Positions 33,210-44,068 of a stretch of 64,000 nt of DNA are shown in pieces; within the stretch, counting starts at the first letter, position 1; each line of letters begins with the position of its first letter. This DNA is from Myotis daubentonii. Taxonomy: Eukaryota > Chordata > Mammalia > Chiroptera > Vespertilionidae. Where the stretch lies: the NCBI RefSeq assembly GCF_963259705.1, contig NC_081847.1:73429754-73493753 (forward strand), in the 5' to 3' direction. Under the pieces are notes generated by a model, which saw only the letters and a program-made list of their open reading frames with translations, was not told where the DNA came from and did no database searches. The position numbers and the translations under genes were made by a program.

Positions 33210-33431
33210 TTAAAGGATACCTTTCAGCATTTCATATAATACTGGTTTGGTGGTGATGAACTCCTTTAGCTTTTCCTTATCTGTGAAGCTCTTTATCTGA
33301 CCTTCCGTTCTGAATGATAGCTTTGCTGGATAAAGTAATCTTGGTTGTAGGTTCTTGGTATTCATCACTTTGAATATTTCTTGCCATTCCCTTCTGGCCT
33401 GCAAAGTTTCTGTTGAGAAATCAGCTGACAG
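33210..33431 (-). pseudogene. ORF1p C-terminal domain after the in-frame TGA (copy A)
   Basis: 73 codons in the same frame as the 223-aa ORF, from just after the TGA to TAA. Contains FSTETLQARREWQEIF, NLQPRLLYPAKLSF and KPVLYEMLKGIL, the conserved L1 ORF1p C-terminal domain. It has no ATG near its start. It is reached only by stop readthrough or not at all. Confidence 0.8.
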
Positions 33432-34103
33432 TCATATGGGTATTCCCTTGTAGGTAACTGGGTTTCTTTCTCTTGCTGCTTTTAAGATTCTCTCTTTGTC
33501 TTTTGCTCTTGGCATTTTAATTATGATGTGTCTTGGTGTGGTCCTCTTTGGATTCCTTTTGTTTGGGGTTCTCTGCGCTTCCTGGACCTGTAAGTCTATT
33601 TCTTTCACCAGGTGGGGGAAGTTTTCTGTCATTATTTCTTCAAATAGGTTTTCAATATCTTGCTCTCTCTCATCTTCTGGCACCCCTATAATTCTGATGT
33701 TGGTACGCTTGAAGCTGTCCCAGAGGCTCCTTACACTATCTTCGTATTTTCGGATTCTTTTTTCATTTTGCTTTTCCAGTTGGGTGTTTTTTGCTTCTTC
33801 GCGTTTTGAATCTTTGACTTGATTCTTGCGCTCCTCTGGTCTGCTGTTGGGTGTCTGTATAATATTCTTTATTTCAGTCAGTGTATGCTTAATTTCTAGT
33901 TGGTTCTTTATCACAACATCGTGGGTCTCATTAGATTTCTTGAGGATCTCACTACATTTATCGGCGGTCTCACCAGTCTTTTCGAGGGCCTTACTAAGTT
34001 TATCGGCAGCTTCTAGACAGTTCTTGAGAGACCTTAAAAGTGTGGTTTTGAGCTCTATATCTTCCATTTCTGACATTTGCGTCCTGTTTCTTTGTCTCCG
34101 CAT
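33432..34103 (-). CDS. L1/HAL1 ORF1p-like protein, 223 aa, C-terminally truncated (copy A)
   Basis: RNA-binding chaperone of LINE-1 ribonucleoprotein particles. From the N-terminus: a basic start (MRRQRNRTQMSE), a long heptad-rich coiled-coil region (about residues 15-120), then the RRM-like core with NIRIIGVPEDEREQDIENLF (about 135-154) and PRHIIIKMPRAKDKERIL (about 190-207). The frame ends at TGA just after TYKGIPI. The usual C-terminal domain continues in the same frame downstream (to 33210: QARREWQEIFKV, LLYPAKLSF). It differs from copy B by two residues (D15/N, H61/L). Whether it is expressed is unknown. Confidence 0.85.
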   Translation of the reverse strand: MRRQRNRTQMSEMEDIELKTTLLRSLKNCLEAADKLSKALEKTGETADKCSEILKKSNETHDVVIKNQLEIKHTLTEIKNIIQTPNSRPEERKNQVKDSKREEAKNTQLEKQNEKRIRKYEDSVRSLWDSFKRTNIRIIGVPEDEREQDIENLFEEIMTENFPHLVKEIDLQVQEAQRTPNKRNPKRTTPRHIIIKMPRAKDKERILKAARERNPVTYKGIPI

Positions 34104-34258
34104 TTTTTTATCTTTTCTTGGTGCACCCCCTAGTGGTCTTTGTGCGCAGTCTTGTTGCCTTTAAGCCTTGATTGATGTCGGCAATACCAGGGGTGATTTG
34201 ACCTCCAGGCTAACTGACTATGAGAGTCTGCTGTGTCTGCAGTGGGAGAGCTTCTGTC

Positions 34259-34882
34259 ACTGTCTTATTTTTTATTCCAAGAGTTATACTGTGTGTTCTT
34301 CATTGGCCCTGGGCAGAAGGTGAAAACGTAGGGGTAAGGGTCAGAAACAAAGATAAAGATAACATAATTTTTGGCCTATAACACACAACCTAGAACATTG
34401 TAGTACCTCTAGATTCCATGCCAGGAAAACCCTAGAGCTTTGAATGGAAAAGTGGTGAAAAAGAACATATCCTTGAAGGTGCGCAGCCTTGAAGTTATAA
34501 AGCCACATGTCAGTTGATTTTATCATTTCTGCTAAGCCATCTCAAATTTAGCTAGGAGGGAGAGAGGGAAACTCTTTGGTGCAGTGTTAAAATTACAGAT
34601 TTTAATGAATCATCTTGTTCTGATCTATTATAAGGGACAATTGACTTTGCCTTATTTCCATTTATTTTTCAGTTTCTACTAGCATTTTAAGTAGTTTTAA
34701 CTGTCTAGTTTGTATTTTAATGACCTCTTTTTACTCTCTCCACCACCTTGGCTTATCTGTTTTTGTGTAGTTCTGGTGAAAATGAATTAGGAAAAGAGAT
34801 TGATGAGATTGGATAACTCAGCTTCCTAGAATATACTTGATCTTTTTTCTCATGGAGTGATGATATACTGCTTCTTTTACAG
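34259..34882. other. No recognisable feature
   Basis: AT-rich DNA between HAL1 copy A and the candidate exon. A pyrimidine-rich acceptor tract appears only at its right end. Confidence 0.4.
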
Positions 34883-35002
34883 GACTGAATTGCAACTGCA
34901 GAAGCAACAACAAGTGAACCTTTAAAGATGCACACGGGACTGTATAAAGTGAAGAGAGTTACTGAAGAAACCAATGAAGTAAGAAAAAAGTATATTTCCC
35001 AG
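34883..35002 (+). other. Candidate host exon with start codon (unverified)
   Basis: A pyrimidine-rich tract and AG (CTTCTTTTACAG, 34871-34882) precede a 120-bp segment that ends CAG before the donor-like GTAAATAG (35003). An ATG at 34928 has A at -3. It opens 25 codons (MHTGLYKVKRVTEETNEVRK, then KYISQ) that stop exactly at the donor in phase 0. All three frames are closed upstream of the ATG, so the first 45 bp would be 5'UTR. The peptide is charged and helix-friendly; I do not recognise its gene. Chance is a real alternative. Confidence 0.3.
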
Positions 35003-37140
35003 GTAAATAGTATGCTTCTGAATTTTAGCACGGTTCTTGCTATAATATTTGCCATAATATTTAGTCCTTGTATTGCTGTTAAACTTTTTGTTACTTTATC
35101 CTCCTTCCATTTTTATTGCTGAGCACTTTGACCACATGATTTGTTTTGAATTAGCCTAAAAATCTGTATTAAATATGCAATTTATATGATTTCTCAGATC
35201 ACCTAGGAACCTGTTACGTCTTAGGTTGACAATTGGGTATTATAGAGATAGAGTTGTGTCTCTATGATATGCAGAGTTAGTCCAAGGTCAACTTTAAATC
35301 TGAATGTAGAACTTATACCTTTGTTTTATTAAATAACTGCCTTGAAAAACTAGAACACTAATTTGAACACTAGTTTTTCAAGTTACATTCTACGAGATGG
35401 GCAGCAATGCTCTCAGAAACAGTAAACATTTTTTTCAATGCTAAATTTAATGCTGAAAACAAAGCAGACTGGCTAATCAATCAATGTAAATAGACATAGC
35501 CTTCACTTTATGAAGTAGATGTGCCCTAACAAAATTTTATTATTATTAATTTAGTTGGGAACTCAATTTATTCTGTTATTCAGCACTCACAAGATTCAGG
35601 TGTTTTTGTTGTTGTTGTTAATATTTTTAAATAAAGGAAATCCATTACATAACTTTTCATTATAACATTAAGAGCTCTTTTCCAGTATACTGAGTAGAAA
35701 TTTTGGGAAAGAAAGTGGAGGAAATTGAATCAGAGTCATTGGTGGTAATAGTGCTGGAAGCTTGTGCACAGCATTCTGACTTAGACATGGCAACTCCTCC
35801 ACAAGCCTGGTGCCACCCAGCCCATGGGATATTCTAGCTTCTGGAACTTTCTGCCTTATGGTGGATTACAGTAGGGCTGCTGTTGAATATATGATGTATT
35901 CCAGCTTGCTCATTCTTTAACTGAGTTCGCAGCTTGAATTAAAAAGTATTTCATGGCTTTGTATATTAGTCCTCTAAACTAAAAATAACAGAAGACAAGT
36001 TTATTTGCAAGTAAATATTTACACACATTTTCTAAGGCTCATTATCATACTGAGTCCTGCCCAAAATCTCCTCCCAGATAGCCACATGGTTCCTGTCCTC
36101 CTCCTCCTTCAGGCTTCTGCTGTGGGGGCAAAGTTAATGGGAAGGAGAAAGCCAGTTTTCTGTTATATCAGTGTCTATACCTAGTATCTTGCCTAGCTCC
36201 ACCTTACCTCATTTTTCTCATTCCACTTCTATCAAGTATGATATTTTATTTATTCTCACATCATGCTTTTTCTGTTTCACCTTTAAGATATATGTAGATT
36301 AATCTTTCACTTTTCAAGGTACATACCATTTAATTCAGCAATTGCATTTTTTCTAGGAATATATCTCACATATAAGCTCATGCAGATGTGCAGGTAATTC
36401 TGTATCCCCTCAGCTCTATTAAATACTCATGCATGCCTCCTGTCTCATAGCACTTGGACGGAGACATCACTCTTGCTGGCATCATTCTGTCATGTCCATA
36501 GGTTATGTCTGCCTCCATAGGCAGCAACTCCTGCTAGTGTCTTGTGATCCTTCCAAAGTTTTGGTTTTTCCTTTCAAGTATCTAATTCCTTTCTTTTTAA
36601 AAAAGTTCCTCTAGGTTTTGTTGTTGTTTGTTTCTCAAGATTATTTAGTTGTGTGTTTATTTTTTTTAATGTTTTTGTCAATATTTAAAGCTTGTCCTCC
36701 TGTTCAACCAATCTTGAAGATTCTATAATTTACTTATGTGTGAATTTATCATCTTTAATTTATGGTTGATAGTGCAATTGTTATGTTTTCTGTATATAAT
36801 TCATTTCTTAATTTTTATATTTCCTGTCTCTTTTCTGTTATAAGGAATGTTTTTTCCTTCCTTTTCACTTTAAAACAAATTTTAAATGTGAACAAACTTT
36901 TGAATTCTCTCAGTGCTAAACATTTGTTTCTACATTTATTTACTATTATTAAAGCAAAACCAGGAACTTCCCTTTCCTTGCATATATGGAAATTCAGTTA
37001 CTCTCTCTTTTGGCATCCACTCTTCCTATTCCTTATCTACCCCCATTATTTTTTCCTTTCATGCTTTACATGTGTTCTATGAAGTGTATCAATTCTTGTT
37101 AGTATCAGCCTGTTAGTCATAAGTATTCTGCTACTTATGA
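35003..37140. other. No gene or nameable repeat
   Basis: About 2.1 kb of AT-rich DNA, intron-like if the exon at 34883 is real. Frames up to 106 codons (36762-37082) are hydrophobic and T-rich, without homology that I recognise. Confidence 0.4.
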
Positions 37141-37456
37141 TTCATTTAACAATCACCAAGGCCTCACGCCAAGCTGGACTGATACTGAGCTAGGTGCAGG
37201 AGATACAAAGATAAAGACAGTCTGTCCCTGCCTTCAAGGTCCCCTTTCTGGTGAAGAGGTGGCCTGCGTGCAGATCAACAATGGCAAAATCTATGTGACA
37301 TGTTAGGTGTCCTGGAGACACAGAGGCAGGGAGGGAGGAGGGAGTGATGTTTGTTGAGTAAGCGAAGGCATCCTGGGAGCTGAGTGTTACTGTTACCAGT
37401 AAGGCGTTGTGAGATAATGGATAAGCCTGAAGATACCCAAGTTCATTGCCCTAGTT

Positions 37457-37667
37457 CAGTGGTCGGCAAACTCATTAGTCAACAGAGCCAAATATCAACA
37501 GTACAACGATTGAAATTTCTTTTGAGAGCCAAATTTTTTAAATTTAAACTATATAGGTAGGTACATTGTTATTAACTTATTAGGGTACTCCTAAGGCTTA
37601 GGAAGAGCCACACTCAAGGGGCCAAAGAGCCGCATGTGGCTCGCGAGCCACAGTTTGCCAACCACGG
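37457..37667. mobile_element. Non-autonomous hAT element, 211 bp
   Basis: Inverted ends CAGTGGTCGGCAAACTC and the complement of AGTTTGCCAACCACGG. Perfect 8-bp target duplication CCCTAGTT (37449-37456 and 37668-37675). A nearby palindromic AGAGCCGCATGTGGCTC lies at 37626-37642. A different family from 6096-6299, although the ends are related. Confidence 0.94.
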
Positions 37668-37675
37668 CCCTAGTT

Positions 37676-38283
37676 CATCAAACTAAAGGTGCCAAGCGGT
37701 TGGAGATGAGACTGGACAAAGGGATATTGGGGCCTGATGGTCAAGTGCCTTGAATGCCTGGCCAACAAGTTTGAGTTAGTATCCTGTGGGCTGCACCACA
37801 AAGGCTTTAAAGCAGCTGTGGCAGTCATCCAGGTGAGAGACAATGGGAATTTGAATAAGGTGGTAGCAACGGTGATGGAGAAGTGGCAGATGAGGTGTTT
37901 TTTGAGGCAGAATGTAAAAAATTCTAGTGTCTGACTCAAATGAGATTGGGAGTTTTTAAGGAGTTCAACAATGAACAATTTTCACCTTGGTCCAGATGTG
38001 GCATCTGGAGTTGCAGGTGTCCACTGAGAGACCTCACCTTCCCCATGGCAGTGTTCAGCTGGCTTTTCTTAAATATAGGCCATACAATTTTTATTTCTAC
38101 CTTACTGAATAATTCTTCCAAAAAGTGTTATTTAATTTTGCTCATCCCATCTGCAAATAACAGATGCTGACCAATCAATATGCAAAATTAAGTAACTTGC
38201 CTGAAGTGCATGGTGGGACTGAGATTTAATTAAGCCCATGGTGTCTGACTCCAAGTGGTATTAAAAAGAAAAGGTTCACTGGA

Positions 38284-38329
<46 letters not shown>

Positions 38330-38334
38330 TGACC
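37676..38334. other. No gene; MIR-like relic and (TA)n(TG)n repeat
   Basis: 38165-38260 resembles a reverse MIR (TTAAGTAACTTGCCTGAAGT). An alternating (TA)n(TG)n run occupies 38284-38327. Nothing else is assigned. Confidence 0.5.
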
Positions 38335-38631
38335 AGGTTTGGGAAATTCTCACCCATTATCTTTTTAAATACAGTAGGTCCTTGGGTTATGTCGGAGATC
38401 CGTTCCTATGGCATGACATAACGCGATTTTCGCCGTAAGTTGGAACTGCCTACATAAGCACCTATGTCACTCACATGGAGCACATACACAGCAGTAATGA
38501 AGTAAAACAGTGAAAAAATTTAAAAGAAAGATAACAATTCCTGACCTTTACTTGTGGTAAATAAATAATGAAAAACATAAAGTACATATGTACATACATC
38601 GAAATGACGGAACTTTTTTTTTATAAATAAA

Positions 38632-39762
38632 CTAGTGGCCCAGTGCATGAAATTCATGCATATTAAAAGGGGATTAATTAGAGAAACTATTTTAATATTG
38701 CTATTTGCCCTTTCTCTATAATAGAAGTGTCAGAGATGAAAGAAAATTAGTAAAATGTATATGAAAATCTTCCTCCTGTCAGAGTCTGGGGCGTGCTGCA
38801 GGACCCAGAGCAAGTCCCTGCCCACCCATGGCTCCTCAAAATCACGTGAGACCCAGACCCAGCTGGCCCCACCCCCACTGGGTGAGATCCAGAATTGGCC
38901 GGCCCCACCCTTGTCAAGCCCCGCCGGATGGGGGTGCAGCCTCCGGTCCCCTTGGTGCACGCCAGGCAGGGGCACAGCCTCAGTTCCCCCAGCGCACCCT
39001 CAGGACCCCCAGCCTGGTGTTCTCCGTCAAGCCCCACCGGACGGAGGGTGCGGCCTAAGGTTCCCCGGGCCAGAGCATGGGGTGTGGCCTGAGGTCCCCC
39101 AGCCTGGACTGGAGTCGGGGGCACACCTTGAGGTCCCCTGTCAAGCCCTGCCGGGCTGGGGATGAGGCCTGAGATCCCCTGTCAAGCCTCACTGGGTGGG
39201 GGGCACAGCCTCCAGTCCCCTAGCCCGGGGCTGGGTGGGAGGCTCAGCCTCAGGTCCTCCAGCGCTGGGGTGGGGGGCACGGCCTGAGGTTCCCTGTGAA
39301 GCCCCACTGGGCAGGGTTGCGGCCTCAGATCCCCCGGCCCAGTGCTGGGGTGGGGATGTGGCCTGAGATTCCCCATCAAGTCCTGCTGGGCGGGGGGCAT
39401 AGCCTGAGGTCCCCCAGCCTGGTCCCAGGGCGGGGAATGCGGCCTGAGGTCCCCCGTCAAGCCCTGCTATGTGGGGGGGCACAGCCTGGGGTCCCCCATC
39501 AAGCTCTGCCAGGCGGGGGGCATGGCCTGAGGTCCCTGTCAAGCCCCACTGGGCGGGGCGCACAACCTCAGGTCCCCTGCCCTGGCCCAGTGCCATGCAG
39601 CCTCTGGTCCCTGCTGATTGCTCGGTAAGGCTCGTTACAGGAACTTGGCCTCCGCTGTGGGTGCAGCCATCTTGTGTTATGGAAACCGCCTCTGCTGTGG
39701 GTACCGCCATCTTTGTGATGGTGTGATAGTCAATTTGCATATTCCCTCTTTATTAGATAGGA
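38632..39762 (-). mobile_element. Helitron, 1131 bp, with internal minisatellite
   Basis: The 3' end is CTAG (38632-38635) with hairpin TGCATGAAATTCATGCA. The minus-strand 5' end TCCTATCTAATAAAGAGG lies at 39762. Host bases A38631 and T39763 give the A^T site inside the mariner-like element. Motifs near the 5' end include ATTTGCAT (39732-39739) and two GCCATCTT sites. Open frames up to 183 aa arise from the minisatellite. Confidence 0.93.
38900..39590. repeat. GC-rich minisatellite in Helitron
   Basis: Imperfect units around GGCCTGAGGTCCCC and GTCAAGCCCCACTGGGCGG recur about a dozen times with variable spacing. The overlapping PQVP/EVP-rich frames on both strands are by-products. Confidence 0.9.
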
Positions 39763-40016
39763 TGGGAGATGGTGATCTAATCACAAAATGATGTACTTTG
39801 AGTCCTACGTAACCCAAAGACTGTCTGTACTCTTTCATCCCCTCTCTTTCTACTTTCCTTCTGGGACTCTAATGATGTGTTGTTGTCTCACAAGTGCCCG
39901 AGGCTCTGTTAATTTATTTTCAGTCTACTCTCTTTTGTTCATATTGGATAAGTGTTATTGATCTATCTTCAAGTTCACTTTCTGTCCTCAGTCATCTCCA
40001 CTCCATCTAGCAAGTT

Positions 40017-40168
40017 GGTTTTTAAAAAATATTTTTTTTTTATTGATTTTAGAGACAAGAAGGGAGAGAGAGATAGAAACATCAATCATGGAGCCTGCAA
40101 CCTGGGAATCGAACCCTGACTTCCTGGTTCATGGATTTATGCTCAACCACTGAGCCATTCTGGCTGGG
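40017..40168 (-). mobile_element. Ves SINE, internally deleted
   Basis: Reverse copy keeping the A/T tail and tRNA-like head but lacking about 70 bp of the middle. Target duplication CCATCTAGCAAGTT / CCATTTAGCAAGTT (40003-40016 and 40169-40182). Confidence 0.9.
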
Positions 40169-40960
40169 CCATTTAGCAAGTTTTTATTTCTCTTATTGTA
40201 TCATTCAGTTCTATAATTTTCACTTGGTTCTTTTTCATAACTTCTGTTTCTTTGATAGGATTTTCTATTTTGTCATTTGATTCAAGAGAATTTGTAGTTA
40301 CTTGTTGCAACATTTTTAAGATGGTTATTCTAATATCTTTTGTAAGCTAATTCCAATATCAGATTTATCCTGATGTTGATATCAGTTTATTATATTTTCT
40401 AACTCAAGTGATCATTTTCCTAGTTCTTGGTATGTTGGGTGATTTTCAGTTCTATTCTGGACATTTGTCCATTATGTTAGGAGACTCTGGGTCCTATTTA
40501 AATTTTTTATTTCACCAGGAAGTCGCCCCAATTAAGTTTAGCACACAGGTTGTATCTACTTTTGTAGGCTGTGATTCCAATGCCAATTTACTTTTCAGAG
40601 CCTTTACTATTTTGGTCTGCTTGGCTATCTGTTGCAGCTGGGGCTCCCACTGATCCCTGCTGATGCTATCTAATGGAGGGAGGAGTTTCCCCAGACAATG
40701 CTGCCTAGTGCCTCTAGGTGAGAGAAGGGAGTCTACATCCTGCTGGGATGATCAGTACTTCCTAGAGGCCTGCAGGGAGGGAGAGTGCTTTCAGCCTATT
40801 TTATTATCAGTGGGCTCCTGATCTATCCTCCTTGTTGGTGCTTCCAGCTGGCCTGGTATAGTCAGCAGAACTCCCATTCTGTCATGGGGAAAGATATGCC
40901 TACCTGGGTTACCTTCGTTGCTAGGTTGGGGCTTGGGAAACACTGGGCCTGGGTTACATT

Positions 40961-43249
40961 TTTAAGTTGGATGGGGTGGGGGTGGGGGGTGGTAGTGTCA
41001 TAAGATGCCCTGCTGCTATGTTGTCCCTCCACTCCTGGGATCTCTAATTTGTTCGCCTTCCCTTTGCTACCTTCTCCTTTGGTTGCCTCTTGTGTTATTT
41101 CCAGAATTTATAGTTGTACTTAGGAAGGAGGCTAGGAGAGAAATAAGTTACATCATCTTGTCTGAACCATGACAGTGTTCTCTTTAACCATTCATCTTTT
41201 GGATGATTAGGTTGTTTTAAATGGTGAGTACTGTAGACATCACGACTAGGGTTGGGTGGGAGTAGGGGTTGCTTCCAATAGCCTTGGATTCTGAAAGGCT
41301 TCCTTACTCCACAGGCCTGGTTGGCTGCCCAGTACAGGCTGTTATTCATCTGCTTGCTTGGCTGGTGATGTCAGTTCTTTATATCTGCTTCAAAGGCAGG
41401 CATTTCTTGTTGTTGTTATGCTCGTTGAATAATGCAGTAGTTGTCACACTTTCAGTGTGATTAAAACATATTTATAGAGTCTTTTCTTAGGGTATCCCTT
41501 TGGTCAGTTTTCTTTGGCAAATATTTTATATTAAATTCCACCATGTAAATTGTATTTAACTGTGATTTAACTATGAAATATTTAATTTTTTATGTGACCA
41601 TTTCTATTTCAGGGCTGTAAAACAATGACCAAGATTTTTCATAAATTAGTGTGAAAAGTTTTTTTTTTACATTTTCCACTTACAGATGAGAAATTCGAGG
41701 TCATCTCAGTTCTTCCACAGTAAATGTGCCTTAAAAAAATCGGAGTGGGAAATTCTTTATATTGGAAGCCATGGGTCCCTTTGTATAGTTTACAATAATA
41801 GTTTTGCACAAATAATTTCAGGTTAATATTGCATACTATTTATTCCCACCCATTTCCTTTATTGGCTGTGACACACAGGAATTACGCCCATTGCTTGACT
41901 AACCTTTCTGACCTTTTGTTACTTGGCTATAAATTGACTTGGGTCTTTTGCAAAAACACTGTCAGGGAGAGGGGGTGGGGGGAATCTTTTTGTTAGAACC
42001 CAGCCAATTCCTGCTTCAGCGCAGAACAGTTTGTTCTCCTGAAGAAATGAGCCAGTTCAGTGAACAGAAAAACATAGCCATAAACTGGCATCACCAAAAA
42101 CTGCAAAAGTGATTGCCCACGATCATTCCACAGAACAGGAAACTTTATTAAAAAGACACTTGGAGAAGAAAAATACAGTTTTTGAGTTCCATGGACTTTA
42201 GGTAAATGTAATTGACTTATTAGAGTTGTAACCACCTAAAGGGGTTTCTTTTTCTGAGTTCTAGTTGTCCCCAACATTTTAACATTTTAAATGGGGATGT
42301 GGTAGAATTCTCCCTCTGCCATCTCACAGTTGCAGACTGCTGTTGTAGCACGCATTCCCACATTCCCACATTCCCTCTAGGCTGGAAGCTTCTTCTGTTC
42401 AACAGTACAACCATTTCCTGAGTGACTGCTCTGTGTAAGACTGAGCCCTGGGTCCATCCCCCCAAAAAGACACTTATGGTGGTCTAGTGAATGATAAGAA
42501 AACATGAAACATAATTACAGTATGGCAAGTGTGATAACTAGAATGTACAAGACACAGAGTTGGTACTTTACAGACAGTCACAGAAGTGGAGTCATTAGAG
42601 TGAAGTGTAAAGACTGTCTAGGTAGTTTGCCAACTAGATGAGAGGAGAAGATATTCTGGGCAAAGAGGAGCATATGTAAATTGACGGACGAGTGAGGAGA
42701 CAGCATGGGAGTTCCAAGCCTGTAAGTATAATTGCTTGGGTATAAAGTATGGAAGGGAAGGGGTGGTGGACAGTGAAACGAGAGGGACAGGGACCGGATA
42801 CCATGTGTCTCAAATGCCACTTAAAGCAGTTTGAAGTTTATGCTGTGGGCTTTGGGGGCTGTGTTAGGACTTGAAACAGGGGCATGGCCTGGGCGAGGTA
42901 GGGTAGGAAGACGAGGGTTTGTAAAGAGCCAGGAGCTCAGAAAGCACCGGACTGAGGACCTGACAGCAGGCTAAAGTGGGCAGAGTTTATCCTTCAAGGA
43001 ATCACTAAGACAATGATCTGTGTGTTTTGAAAAGACATGTGGTTGTGATGCAGGGGACTGTATGAGGAAAAGTGTGTGTGTGTTTACAGGCAGTAGAAGT
43101 CACTGAAGTCACAGCCACAGTTGCATGTGAGAGGAGGACAGTGTTCAGATCCTTGCACAGGGTCCACAAAGGTGAATGAGGATTGCAGGGGGCCAGGAAG
43201 GAGGCAGGAAGCCCAAGACTTCTGCTTAACTCTCAATATGCCCCACAAG
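40961..43249. other. No gene; possible old repeat relics
   Basis: 42480-42900 resembles the unnamed old repeat (ACACAGAGTTGGTACTTTAC, ACTTGAAACAGGGGCATGGCC). The rest is unassigned. No exon-like frame is supported. Confidence 0.4.
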
Positions 43250-43465
43250 GATGCTTTCACATATACTATCTTATTTTCTTTTCACAGTGAACCTTACACT
43301 GTATACACTGATACCATTCCCAGTTTGAAATAGAGAATTCTGAGCTGTGGAAGGTTAAATACTTCATCCAAGACCCAGTGACCTGCACTGGGAAGTTGCC
43401 AGGTCAGGGATGGAACTCAGGTTTATCTGACTCCAACCATTGTGACAAGCCACTTTGAACAGCAC
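43250..43465 (-). repeat. MIR SINE relic
   Basis: Reverse order: CACATATACTATCTTATTTT, GAGCTGTGGAAGGTTAAATA, AGGGATGGAACTCAGGTTTA, TGACTCCAACCATTGTGAC. This fits a MIR read from its 3' end. Confidence 0.75.
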
Positions 43466-43891
43466 TTGCTACATCTGAGCCGACTAGTGTTAGCAAGTCT
43501 CAAAATGTCTTAATACTCTCTAAGAGCTATGCCTACAAATACTGCTAATACTAATATAATACTTAGATTTTACTATTAATGCTGATACAATTCATATTTT
43601 TAAAGCCTATTTTTCTTTTTCTTCTTAACCTGACATCCCATGAAAATGTCAAATACATGATTAGTAGTTCACCATTTCAGAAAAATTGGTGTGGGAGAGG
43701 GCCCAACCAAATTAGCAAAAAGTATAAATGACTGCATATACTTAAATATGTATAATTTTTTAATGTTCAAGTAAGTGTGTATATATAACAATTTATAAAA
43801 TAACAAACTATGACTTTCAGGAATTAGAAAGTTTTTAGTTAATATGGTAATTTTTAGTAAATGTGTGCTTTTAAACTATTTCCCCCCCTCA
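43466..43891. other. No recognisable feature
   Basis: AT-rich DNA without assigned repeats. Confidence 0.4.
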
Positions 43892-44068
43892 CCTGAGGAT
43901 ATGCTTTTTATTGATTTTAGAAGGAAGGAGGAAGATAGGGAGAGAGAGCGACAGACAGACAGACAGACATCGATTTGTTGTTCCACTTATTTATGTACTC
44001 ATTGGTTGATTCTTGTACTTGGCATATCAGGACGATGCTCTGATCAACTGAGCTACCTGGCCAGGGCT
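43892..44068 (-). mobile_element. Ves-type SINE, old shortened copy
   Basis: Reverse copy with head complement GAGCTACCTGGCCAGGGCT. Contains a short (GACA)n run at about 43950-43968 and a decayed core (TCATTGGTTGATTCTTGTAC). Confidence 0.8.

Larger units (their letters stand above)
32881..34258 (-). mobile_element. HAL1 (half-LINE-1), 5'-truncated copy A
   Basis: A minus-strand L1-type retroelement with ORF1 directly followed by a 3'UTR and AATAAA tail; ORF2 is absent. It matches copy B (61498-63437) from just before ORF1 to the tail. The target duplication ACTGTCTTATTTTTT (32866-32880 and about 34259-34273) marks both ends and shows 5' truncation in the short 5'UTR remnant. Such ORF1-only L1 derivatives are known as HAL1 and must borrow ORF2p activity. 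Confidence 0.92.
38372..39827. mobile_element. Tc1/mariner- or Tigger-like element, split by a Helitron
   Basis: The left end CAGTAGGTCCTTGGGTTATG and the decayed right end ACGTAACCCAAAGACTGTCTG are complementary. TA flanks both sides (38370-38371 and 39828-39829). Without the Helitron it is about 325 bp and non-coding. Confidence 0.8.
38335..40960 (-). mobile_element. Old L1M 5'/ORF1-region fragment, split by a mariner-like element and a Ves SINE
   Basis: GGGAAATTCTCACCCATTAT (38341-38360) continues at 39828 with CTCTTTCATCCCC, CTCTGTTAATTTATTTTCAG and TGATCTATCTTCAAGTTCAC, as in old L1M ORF1-region sequence read backwards. After the SINE at 40017-40168, more L1M follows (CAGTTCTATAATTTTCACTT, CTGGACATTTGTCCATTATG). 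The coding sense is fully decayed. The outer limits are uncertain, especially the right one. Confidence 0.7.

Noticed and set aside
33496..34164. Antisense frames of 108 and 112 aa opposite HAL1 ORF1
   Set aside because: They are shadows of the ORF1 coding strand; the same shadows appear opposite copy B.
39189..39740. 183-aa minus-strand frame and overlapping 136-, 125- and 110-aa frames
   Set aside because: All lie in the GC-rich minisatellite of the Helitron at 38632-39762. Several frames are open at once because the array is poor in stops.
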